Source: Candidatus Schekmanbacteria bacterium RIFCSPLOWO2_02_FULL_38_14 (GTDB lineage Bacteria; Schekmanbacteria; GWA2-38-11). From it: 64,000 bases of DNA. Below the pieces are notes generated by a model. That model did not search any database. It was not told where the DNA came from and saw only the letters and a program-made list of their open reading frames with translations. The position numbers were made by a program, and so were the translations under genes. The stretch is from positions 182,239 through 246,238 of the forward strand of contig MGDH01000011.1 of assembly GCA_001790855.1 (NCBI GenBank), read 5' to 3'. Within the stretch, counting starts at the first letter, position 1. Each line of letters starts with the position of its first letter. Shown piece by piece: positions 27,306 through 34,868 of the stretch.

Positions 27306-28931
27306 ATGAAAGAGAAAAATACCAGAGATAAAGAAAACGAACCTCTTGATGAAGTGATTGAAACTACTTCCCGTATCCCTGTCAAACTGCTTTATACACC
27401 TTCAGACCTGAGCAAGCTTCAATACGAAAAAGACCTCAGCTACCCTGGTCATTACCCATTCACAAGAGGGGTTCAGCCAACAATGTACAGGGAAAGGCTT
27501 TGGACAATGCGTCAGTATGCCGGATTTGGGACAGCAGAAGAATCTAATATCAGGTACAGATATCTTCTGGAACAGGGACAGACAGGCTTGAGTGTTGCTT
27601 TCGACCTTCCAACACAAATGGGCTATGACTCAGACCATCCATATGCAACAGGAGAAATTGGAAAAGTAGGCGTTGCAATAGATTCTCTCGAGGATATGGA
27701 AATTCTTTTTAATAAAATACCGCTTGACAGAGTCAGCACTTCAATGACCATCAATTCTACAGCAATAATACTTCTGACAATGTATATGGCTGTTGCTGAA
27801 AAACAGAAAGTTGAAGTAAAAACCATATCAGGAACAATTCAGAATGACATCCTAAAGGAATATTTTGCCAGAGGGACATATATTTTCCCTCCAAAACCAT
27901 CAATGAGGATTATCACTGATATTTTTGCCTTCTGCAAGGATAACCTTCCAAGGTTTAACACAATAAGCATCAGTGGATATCATATAAGAGAAGCTGGCTC
28001 TTCTGCAGTGCAGGAAATTGCCTTTACCCTTGCCGATGGTATAGCATATGTAGAAGCTGCTTTAAATGCGGGGCTTAAGGTTGATGATTTTACCAAGCGT
28101 ATTTCGTTCTTTTTTAATGTGCATAATAATTTTCTTGAGGAAATTGCCAAATTTAGAGCAGCCAGAAGGCTATGGGCAAAGATAATGAAGGAACGATTCG
28201 CGGCACAGAACCCATCCTCATGCATGCTGCGATTTCATACCCAAACAGCAGGATGCACCCTGACCGCCCAGCAACCTGACACAAATATTGTAAGGGTAAC
28301 ACTTCAGGCTCTTGCCGCAGTACTCGGAGGAACCCAGTCACTCCACACCAACTCAAGAGATGAAGCATTAGCTCTTCCCTCAGAAGAATCTGTGAGAATT
28401 GCTCTGAGAACCCAGCAGATAATAGCTTATGAAAGCGGAGTAACAAACACTGCTGACCCTCTTGGCGGATCATATGCAATTGAAAATCTTACTTCTGAAA
28501 TTGAAAGAAAAGCTCAGGAATATATAGACAGAATAGATAGCATAGGTGGAATGTTAAAAGCCATTGAATCAGGCTTTGTACAGAGAGAAATTCAGGAAAG
28601 CTCTTATCTTTACCAGAAAAAGATTGAAACCAGAGAGCAGATAATTGTTGGATTGAATCAATTTCAGCGAAAGGAAGAACCACCGCAAAACCTTTTAAGA
28701 GTAAACCCTGAGACAGAAAAAAAACAGATGGAAAAACTCCACCGTCTCAAAAGCACAAGAGATTCATCAAATGTAAAATCCAGACTTAAACGGATTGAAG
28801 ACGCTGCAAGAAAAAGTGAAAATTTAGTGCCGGTAATATTTGACGCAGTCAAGGATTATGCTACTTTAGGAGAAATATCAAATGTCCTTAGAGCCGTTTT
28901 CGGAGAGTATAAGGAGCATATTGTTTTCTGA
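27306..28931 (+). CDS. mcmA: Methylmalonyl-CoA mutase, catalytic subunit
   Basis: 541-residue catalytic TIM-barrel subunit without the B12 domain. [19 protein letters not shown] and [14 protein letters not shown] line the CoA channel and active site; [34 protein letters not shown] and [16 protein letters not shown] are family signatures. It converts methylmalonyl-CoA and succinyl-CoA together with the B12 subunit encoded at 6360. Its stop shares one base with the start of the epimerase gene, so the two are coupled. Confidence 0.95.
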   Translation: MKEKNTRDKENEPLDEVIETTSRIPVKLLYTPSDLSKLQYEKDLSYPGHYPFTRGVQPTMYRERLWTMRQYAGFGTAEESNIRYRYLLEQGQTGLSVAFDLPTQMGYDSDHPYATGEIGKVGVAIDSLEDMEILFNKIPLDRVSTSMTINSTAIILLTMYMAVAEKQKVEVKTISGTIQNDILKEYFARGTYIFPPKPSMRIITDIFAFCKDNLPRFNTISISGYHIREAGSSAVQEIAFTLADGIAYVEAALNAGLKVDDFTKRISFFFNVHNNFLEEIAKFRAARRLWAKIMKERFAAQNPSSCMLRFHTQTAGCTLTAQQPDTNIVRVTLQALAAVLGGTQSLHTNSRDEALALPSEESVRIALRTQQIIAYESGVTNTADPLGGSYAIENLTSEIERKAQEYIDRIDSIGGMLKAIESGFVQREIQESSYLYQKKIETREQIIVGLNQFQRKEEPPQNLLRVNPETEKKQMEKLHRLKSTRDSSNVKSRLKRIEDAARKSENLVPVIFDAVKDYATLGEISNVLRAVFGEYKEHIVF

Positions 28932-29335
28932 TGTTAAATAAAATTAATCATATAGGCATAGCTGTTAAAGACCTTGAAAACACAAAGGAGTTTTATAAAA
29001 ATATTCTGAGGCTTAATCCTTCTAATGTTGAATCTGTTCCATCCCAAATGGTAAATCTTGTTTTTTTTCAGATTGGAGATACAAGAATAGAGTTTCTTGT
29101 AGGAACATCTCCTGAAAGCCCGATTTCAAAATTCATTGAAAAAAAAGGAGAAGGAATACATCACATCTGTTTTGAGGTTGACAATCTCAGAGAAACTTTA
29201 TCAACGCTCCGGAGTTCCGGAGTTGAACTGATAGATAAAGAGCCAAGAACCGGAGCTCACGGAAAGTTAATTGCTTTTCTCCATCCCAAAAGCACCAATG
29301 GAATTTTAATAGAGCTGACTGAGAAGAATAAATAG
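28931..29335 (+). CDS. mce: Methylmalonyl-CoA epimerase
   Basis: 134-residue vicinal-oxygen-chelate fold enzyme interconverting R and S methylmalonyl-CoA. The metal-binding residues sit in INHIGIAVKDLE (His), IEFLVGTSPESPI, GEGIHHICFEV (His) and the C-terminal ILIELTEK (Glu). ATG overlaps the mcmA stop (TGATG). Its position completes the propionyl-CoA to succinyl-CoA route. Confidence 0.93.
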   Translation: MLNKINHIGIAVKDLENTKEFYKNILRLNPSNVESVPSQMVNLVFFQIGDTRIEFLVGTSPESPISKFIEKKGEGIHHICFEVDNLRETLSTLRSSGVELIDKEPRTGAHGKLIAFLHPKSTNGILIELTEKNK

Positions 29336-29376
29336 GTAGTTATAAAATTTTAAATACTAAATCCGGGGGCCTTAAC

Positions 29377-29411
29377 AAATTCAAAATTCATATATTAGAA
29401 TTCAGGATTTA
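29377..29411. repeat. 7-base-period degenerate repeat
   Basis: AAATTCA, AAATTCA, TATATTA, GAATTCA, GGATTTA between mce and manC. Confidence 0.5.
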
Positions 29412-29450
29412 TGAAATTAAAAAAAAGTTTTCAGAAAGGGTAAAACGGGG

Positions 29451-30521
29451 ATGTATATTGCAATAATGGCTGGTGGAAAAGGTACAAGATTCTGGCCTCT
29501 CAGCAAAGGGAAGCTTCCAAAACAGCTTTTAAAGCTTACTGGAACAAAAACCATGCTGCAGTTAACTGTAGAAAGAATTCTTCCTGTTTCAAAACCAGAA
29601 AAAATCTTTATTGTTACAAATATCGAATACGGAAAGGAAGTTTCAAAACAACTCCCATACATTCCTAAAGAAAACATACTTAAGGAGCCTGAAGGAAGGA
29701 ATACAGCTGCATGCATTGGACTGGCATCTGTGCATATAAATAGAATTGACCCTTCGGGAAACATGGTGGTTTTGCCATCAGACCATTTCATAACCGAGCC
29801 AGAAGGATTAAGAAAGCTTTTATCTTCAATTGATAAAACCCTTAGAAAGATGGATTGTCTCTTTACCATAGGATTCAAACCAACTTATCCTGAGACAGGT
29901 TACGGGTATATTCAGCTTGGAGATAAAATAGGCAAAACGAATTCTCGCAGGATATTTAAAGTCATAAGATTTACTGAAAAGCCCGACCATAAAACAGCTA
30001 AAATGTTTCTCCGCACAGGGAAATACCTCTGGAACAGCGGAATTTTTGTATGGAAAGTAAAAACGATTTTAAATGAAATCAAAAAACATCTCCCTAATTT
30101 ATTTAACGGGCTCATGGAAATAGAAAAATCCATAGGTAAAACCAGCGAACATAGGGTCATTAAAAAAATTTATAACAGTCTCGGTAATATCTCTATAGAT
30201 TATGGTATAATGGAAAAATCATCAAATATTGCAGTAATTCCATCACAAATTCACTGGAAAGATATTGGTAACTGGAATTCTCTTGAAGAAATTTTAAAAA
30301 AGGATTCAACAAATAATATTTCCGTAGGGAAAAATATATTAATTGATACAAATGATTCTATAGTTTTCAGCACAAATCATATTATAGCTACTCTTGGGGT
30401 CAAAGATTTAATAATAGTGCAGGCAGGAAATGCTGTCTTTGTCTGCCACAGAAAAAGAGACCAAGATGTGAAAAAGATTATTTCTGCTCTTGAAAAAATG
30501 AACCTGAAAGACTACCTCTGA
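29451..30521 (+). CDS. manC: Mannose-1-phosphate guanylyltransferase
   Basis: 356-residue GDP-mannose-forming nucleotidyltransferase. The nucleotide loop MAGGKGTRFWPLS, EGRNTAACIGLA, VLPSDHF and the sugar-phosphate motif FTEKPDHKTAK are intact, as are WNSGIFVWK and IPSQIHWKDIGNW. It lacks the C-terminal isomerase cupin of bifunctional enzymes. GDP-mannose would feed surface polysaccharide. It is followed by a terminator hairpin. Confidence 0.92.
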   Translation: MYIAIMAGGKGTRFWPLSKGKLPKQLLKLTGTKTMLQLTVERILPVSKPEKIFIVTNIEYGKEVSKQLPYIPKENILKEPEGRNTAACIGLASVHINRIDPSGNMVVLPSDHFITEPEGLRKLLSSIDKTLRKMDCLFTIGFKPTYPETGYGYIQLGDKIGKTNSRRIFKVIRFTEKPDHKTAKMFLRTGKYLWNSGIFVWKVKTILNEIKKHLPNLFNGLMEIEKSIGKTSEHRVIKKIYNSLGNISIDYGIMEKSSNIAVIPSQIHWKDIGNWNSLEEILKKDSTNNISVGKNILIDTNDSIVFSTNHIIATLGVKDLIIVQAGNAVFVCHRKRDQDVKKIISALEKMNLKDYL

Positions 30522-30527
30522 AAAGAA

Positions 30528-30559
30528 AATCCCGTTCTTGAAGTTACAAGAACGGGATT
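30528..30559. terminator. Terminator hairpin after manC
   Basis: A perfect 13-base stem (AATCCCGTTCTTG with its complement) around a 6-base loop, 7 bases after the manC stop and followed by a moderately T-rich stretch. A-rich flank on the other side lets it serve the convergent lipoprotein gene too. Confidence 0.8.
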
Positions 30560-30626
30560 AAATCTATCTTTTAACTAAGAAATAAAACAGAAATACGACA
30601 TCTCCTTTCTATTTTACTTCCCGACT

Positions 30627-30699
30627 GGTGCTTCAAGGTGCTGCTGGTGCTTCAGGTGCTGCTGGTGCTTCAGGTGCTGCTGGTGCTTCAGGTTCTGCT
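30627..30699. repeat. 18-base tandem repeat in lipoprotein gene
   Basis: Four copies of an 18-base unit (GGTGCTTCAGGTGCTGCT), three exact or with one change; the copy at 30627-30645 carries one extra A that breaks the reading frame. Confidence 0.9.
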
Positions 30700-30824
30700 G
30701 GTGTCTGCTCAACTGGAACCGCTTCCTCTGTAGCCACTGGTTCCTCTTTTTTCTGGCAGCCGTAGGTCAGAGTGAAAACTACTGGCAACAAAAGTATTAG
30801 AAAAAGAGCTGTAATTTTTTTCAT
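30633..30824 (-). CDS. Small lipoprotein with Ala-Pro-Glu repeat tail, frameshifted end
   Basis: 63-residue lipoprotein as sequenced: signal peptide with lipobox LTYGC near residue 23, then QKKEEP and a low-complexity tail of APAAPE repeats. The extended Pro/Ala tail resembles envelope-spanning or peptidoglycan-reaching lipoproteins. The last repeat unit carries one extra base, which creates an early TGA. Without that base, the frame would run on as EAPVGK and end at a TAA at 30614-30616. Function unknown. Driven by a good promoter at 30942-30969. Confidence 0.7.
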   Translation of the reverse strand: MKKITALFLILLLPVVFTLTYGCQKKEEPVATEEAVPVEQTPAEPEAPAAPEAPAAPEAPAAP

Positions 30825-30941
30825 TATTTATTCACCCCCTTTTTTTTAAATAAAGTTTTTTCTATTTTTGACCATTTCTCTTAATGACTTAAAACTTCGC
30901 AAGTAATTACTTTTCAATATGGTCAACAACAATTTCAAGAT

Positions 30942-30969
30942 ACTATATATTTAAAATTTTCTATGTCAA
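30942..30969 (-). promoter_or_regulatory. Promoter of the repeat-tail lipoprotein
   Basis: Minus-strand TTGACA (30969-30964) and TATAGT (30947-30942), 16 bases apart, about 115 bases before the start codon. The rest of 30825-31114 holds no gene I can support. Confidence 0.65.
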
Positions 30970-31114
30970 TAAAAATTTTGCTATTTCTAAAAATTCCTGT
31001 TATATTCTTATGTCAATACTATGTTATCCGGACCACTATTTATAGCTCTGGATTTCAATTAAAAAGGTTTTAATATTTTAGAGCGATAATATTTATGTGA
31101 TTTATGAGGATTAC

Positions 31115-31363
31115 ATGATGAGAGTTTCTAAAGAATTCGGATTTTGCATATTAGCGTTATTCTTCTTCTCGGCAATCCTTGCTTATTTTGAACTTTTGCT
31201 GATTGATGAAACAAATATTTCCAGAATTCAAGTTTACTTTTATACCTTCTGGAATCCTTTAAAAAATTTTATTTTCGGATATCCGTTGGATGTGGCAATC
31301 CTTATATCAATAACATTAATTGCATTTTTTATATTGAAGTTCTTGGGAATAAGAATTCAATGA
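31115..31363 (+). CDS. Small membrane protein, unknown
   Basis: About 82-residue protein with two transmembrane helices (roughly residues 9-30 and 55-78) and a loop rich in aromatic residues. The ATG at 31115 has GAGG five bases upstream; a GTG at 31097 is less likely. Its stop overlaps the start of the TPR protein gene (ATGA), so the two are translated together. No family recognised. Confidence 0.6.
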   Translation: MMRVSKEFGFCILALFFFSAILAYFELLLIDETNISRIQVYFYTFWNPLKNFIFGYPLDVAILISITLIAFFILKFLGIRIQ

Positions 31364-32772
31364 AGTTTCTAAAAGACAGATATTTACCCTCAAAAAAACA
31401 TTTAATCCTTTACTTTTCTATTCTTCTGCTTCTACTCTCATTCCCGATAAGATTTTTCCTCATAAGCCATATGAAAGAAAAAACTTACAATAAAGAATAT
31501 TCGCTTCGCCTGAAAGCAGTACAAACGCTTATTGACAAACCACAAAAAGGCAAAAATAACTTAAAATCTGCTGATAATAAGAACAAGGACTTGGAGAGAG
31601 TTGCTGAATATGAATATTTTTATCAAAAAGGTGCTGCTTTATACCAAATGGGAAAACTTGAAGATGCTACAAATAGTTTTGAAAAGGCATTAAAAATAAA
31701 AAATGCTCCGGAGGCAAAAAGCATGACAAGCCAAATATACAACCTTCTTGGAATGAAGGAAACAGAAGGAAGAAATTATGATAAAGCAATCGAGTTTTTT
31801 GAGAAATCTTTTAACATTTTAAATAGTTCTCAGCCCCTTTTGGGTATTTCTAATGTCTATATCCTTAAAGGAGACCCTGATAAGGCACTTTACACCTTGG
31901 GAAAAACTTTAGAGCTCTACCCGGGAAGTGCCAAGGTTTATTACAATCTCGGTCAGATTTATTATCAAAAAGGTGATGAAGAAAAAGCCACAATTTGCTG
32001 GAGAAAAGCACTGGAATTAGACCCCGGAGATATAAAAAGCGAAACAGCATTAAGAAAAGTCAGAATAGATATAGGGGTTGATGATAATTTATTGGGAAAA
32101 GGCGTTAATAATTTTCAATTTAATTCAATCGGCACTGGAAATAGCTTTACCAAGGATATTATCCTAACCATGCTTCAGGAATCCTATGAAAAAACAGAAA
32201 AATATTTAAACATTTCTTCGTCTGTTAAGATAAATATTTTTCTCGATTTTAATACAATGTTTAATCTTCAGGACCAGAGCCCAAATAAAAATATAGTTAT
32301 TGATAAGGATAAAATAAAAATCCCTGTATCAGGTTTTAAGAAATCTACTGAGCCAATGAAAAAAGCAATAACTTATTCTTACACAAAATTCATGATATCA
32401 GATTATACAAACGGGAGATGTCCTGCATGGTTTGTAGAAGGTCTGTGTCTTTACGAATCAAGCAGACTCAATACAGTTGATGCTGGCTTGTTACGGAATA
32501 TGACAAGGTCCGGTAAGTTCATTAAACTTGAAGCCCTTTACCTTCCTTTCCAGAATATCGAGAAAAATAATATTCCTCTTGCCTATGCCTTAAGTCTTGC
32601 AGCAGTTGATTTAATTATAAATAAATACGGATTCTCTTCTTTGAAGGAATTAATAGCAAAAGTCAAAGGAGGAGAATCTTTTGAAAATGGAATTATTTCT
32701 GCCTTTAACCTTTATCAGGATGATTTTCAGAAAATTTTTGAAACCTATTTAAAAGAAAAATACAAGGTGTGA
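31360..32772 (+). CDS. Membrane-anchored TPR protein with degenerate peptidase-MA-like domain
   Basis: 470-residue protein. One N-terminal transmembrane helix (about 15-37), then TPR motifs (YYQKGAALYQMGKLEDA, YDKAIEFFEKSFN, AKVYYNLGQIYYQKG). The C-terminal half (about 265-465) is arranged like gluzincin peptidase-MA proteins, ending a helix before PAWFVEGLCLYES. In active members HExxH precedes this; here the site reads TYSYTKF (Tyr339, Ser340, Lys343 at His, Glu, His), so zinc binding is lost although Glu360 remains. Probably a scaffold. Coupled to the small membrane protein upstream. Confidence 0.75.
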   Translation: MKFLKDRYLPSKKHLILYFSILLLLLSFPIRFFLISHMKEKTYNKEYSLRLKAVQTLIDKPQKGKNNLKSADNKNKDLERVAEYEYFYQKGAALYQMGKLEDATNSFEKALKIKNAPEAKSMTSQIYNLLGMKETEGRNYDKAIEFFEKSFNILNSSQPLLGISNVYILKGDPDKALYTLGKTLELYPGSAKVYYNLGQIYYQKGDEEKATICWRKALELDPGDIKSETALRKVRIDIGVDDNLLGKGVNNFQFNSIGTGNSFTKDIILTMLQESYEKTEKYLNISSSVKINIFLDFNTMFNLQDQSPNKNIVIDKDKIKIPVSGFKKSTEPMKKAITYSYTKFMISDYTNGRCPAWFVEGLCLYESSRLNTVDAGLLRNMTRSGKFIKLEALYLPFQNIEKNNIPLAYALSLAAVDLIINKYGFSSLKELIAKVKGGESFENGIISAFNLYQDDFQKIFETYLKEKYKV

Positions 32773-32779
32773 CTCTATA

Positions 32780-33337
32780 TCATGCCCTCTCAAGATACTC
32801 TCCAGTCCTCGTATCAACCTTTATCATAGACCCTTCCCGAACAAATAATGGTACCTTAACAACAAGTCCTGTCTCCAGTGTTGCAGGCTTTGTTGCTCCT
32901 GTAACAGTATCCCCTCTGACTGCTGGCTCTGTGGAAACAACCTTTAGCGTAACAGCAGAAGGGAGGTCAAGGCTCAAAGGGTTTCCCTCAAAAAACAAAA
33001 TCTTAAAATCCACATTTTCCTGCAAGTACCATCTGTTTTCTCCCAGCTGCTCAGCAGTTATTGTAATCTGTTCATAGTTATTTGTATCCATAAAAACAAA
33101 ACCGTTTTCATTAGAATACAGGAATTGCATCACTTTTTCTTCAAAATCCGGCTCTTCAAAATTCTCACCTGCGCTGAAGGTTCTCTCAAGAACTGCTCCT
33201 GTTTTGAGATTTTTCATTTTAGTCCTTACAAAAGCCCTCCTTTGAGCAGTTCTTGCATGCTGAAAATCAACAATTATATAAATTTCTTTTTCAAGCTTCA
33301 GCTTCAGTCCTTTTCTGAAATCTGTAGTTGATAACAT
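32780..33337 (-). CDS. efp: Elongation factor P
   Basis: 185-residue three-domain translation factor that relieves ribosomes stalled at polyproline. The KOW-like N domain (LSTTDFRKGLKLKLE), middle OB domain and C-terminal GDTVTGATKPATLETG with VPLFVREGSMIKVDTRTGEY are typical. The tip loop that enters the peptidyl-transferase centre reads ARTAQRRAF: aligned to the usual KPGKGGAF, the modified Lys is replaced by Gln32. Start ATG 33337 has GGAGG five bases upstream. Confidence 0.93.
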   Translation of the reverse strand: MLSTTDFRKGLKLKLEKEIYIIVDFQHARTAQRRAFVRTKMKNLKTGAVLERTFSAGENFEEPDFEEKVMQFLYSNENGFVFMDTNNYEQITITAEQLGENRWYLQENVDFKILFFEGNPLSLDLPSAVTLKVVSTEPAVRGDTVTGATKPATLETGLVVKVPLFVREGSMIKVDTRTGEYLERA

Positions 33338-33419
33338 CATTTCCTCCAATAAATTTTTATGTCTTTAAACAGAAGTACGGATTATTGCCAAGAGCGTTTA
33401 AATCTATTACTTTTAAAAA

Positions 33420-34796
33420 TCACAAAAACATCTTCCCCGGATTTAAGATATTGTTGGGGTCAATAAGGTTTTTAATTTTTTTCATTGTTTCATATCCAAT
33501 ATCTCCGATCTCCATTTTAAGATACGGCGCCTTTGTTAATCCTATTCCATGCTCTCCTGAAATTGTCCCTCCAATCTCAAGGGTTTCAAAAAAAAGTCTT
33601 TTTACAGCCTCTTCAACACATTCCATTTCTTCCTTATTTCCCCTGTCTGTCATAATATTTACGTGTATATTCCCATCACCAGCATGGCCAAAACATACAA
33701 TCTTCAGTTTGAAATCATCAGCAATCTTCTGAATCCTTTCCAGCATTTCAGGAATTTTATTTCTTGGAACCGTAATATCTTCATTAACTTTTGTCGGAGA
33801 AAGTTTTGCTATTGCAGGAGAAACTGTCCTTCTTGCCTGCCACAGATTTTCCTGTTCTTTCAAATCAACTGCAATTTTTATATAGACTGGATTTAGGGTT
33901 TTGCAGATTTCAGCAATTTTATTTCCCTGAATCTCAACAGACCCCCTGAAACCATCAATTTCAATCAAAAGCAATGCCCCTGCCTCCTCTGGCAAACCCA
34001 AACCCAGATAATCCTCAACACATTTGATTGACAAAGAATCCATAAACTCCAGCGTTGAAGGGATTACTCTAGACTTAATGATATTTGTAACAGCTAATGC
34101 TGCTGCTTCAATTTTTTTAAAAAGAACAAGCAAAGTATTTTTCTCTTCAGGCAACGGGATAAGCCTGAGGGTTGCCTTTGTTATTATGCCAAGAGTTCCC
34201 TCTGAACCAACCATAAGCCTTGTCAGGTCATATCCGACAACGCTTTTTGCAGTCTTCGCACCTGTTGACATTATTTCTCCTGTAGGTAATACTATTTCAA
34301 GACCTAGGACATAATCCCGTGTTACTCCGTATTTGAGTGCCCTTGGTCCACCTGAGCACTCTGCAATATTGCCACCGATTGTTGAAAATTTAAGGCTTGC
34401 AGGGTCAGGAGGATAAAAAAGCCCTTTTGCTTCAACAAACTTCTGGAGTTTTTCAGTAACAACACCAGGTTCAACATCAACAGTCAAATTCTCTTCATCA
34501 AGCTCTAAAATCCTGTCCATTTTCGATGTGGCAAGAACAACTCCACCATTTACTGGCAGACTCCCACCAGAAAAACCTGAGCCAGCGCCACGGGGAAAAA
34601 CAGGAATCTTTTCCCTGTTAGCAATTTTTAATATTCTGGATATCTCTTCTGTGTTTTGAGGGAAAATAATTGCCTCAGGCAGGAATTTCAGGTTTGTTGC
34701 ATCATAGGAATAACAGATTCTGTCTTCCTTCTCTGTCAGCAAATCGTCCTTGCCAACAATTGATTCTATCTCTTTTAAGATTTTTGGTGTAATCAT
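33420..34796 (-). CDS. glcD: FAD-linked oxidase, GlcD family
   Basis: 458-residue flavoprotein dehydrogenase for a 2-hydroxy acid such as glycolate or lactate. The PP-loop FAD-binding domain includes FPRGAGSGFSGGSLP, PPDPASLKFSTIGGNIAE and VVGYDLTRLMVGSEGTLG. The C-terminal FAD-oxidase domain has CFGHAGDGNIHVNIM and ISGEHGIGLTK. No glcE or glcF partner is adjacent, so the electron acceptor and precise substrate are unknown. Confidence 0.88.
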   Translation of the reverse strand: MITPKILKEIESIVGKDDLLTEKEDRICYSYDATNLKFLPEAIIFPQNTEEISRILKIANREKIPVFPRGAGSGFSGGSLPVNGGVVLATSKMDRILELDEENLTVDVEPGVVTEKLQKFVEAKGLFYPPDPASLKFSTIGGNIAECSGGPRALKYGVTRDYVLGLEIVLPTGEIMSTGAKTAKSVVGYDLTRLMVGSEGTLGIITKATLRLIPLPEEKNTLLVLFKKIEAAALAVTNIIKSRVIPSTLEFMDSLSIKCVEDYLGLGLPEEAGALLLIEIDGFRGSVEIQGNKIAEICKTLNPVYIKIAVDLKEQENLWQARRTVSPAIAKLSPTKVNEDITVPRNKIPEMLERIQKIADDFKLKIVCFGHAGDGNIHVNIMTDRGNKEEMECVEEAVKRLFFETLEIGGTISGEHGIGLTKAPYLKMEIGDIGYETMKKIKNLIDPNNILNPGKMFL

Positions 34797-34868
34797 AAGT
34801 TAAATAGGGTTCAAGGAATCAAGGGTTTGATTTTCACTTAACTATTAGAATTCTTGGACCACTTTTCT

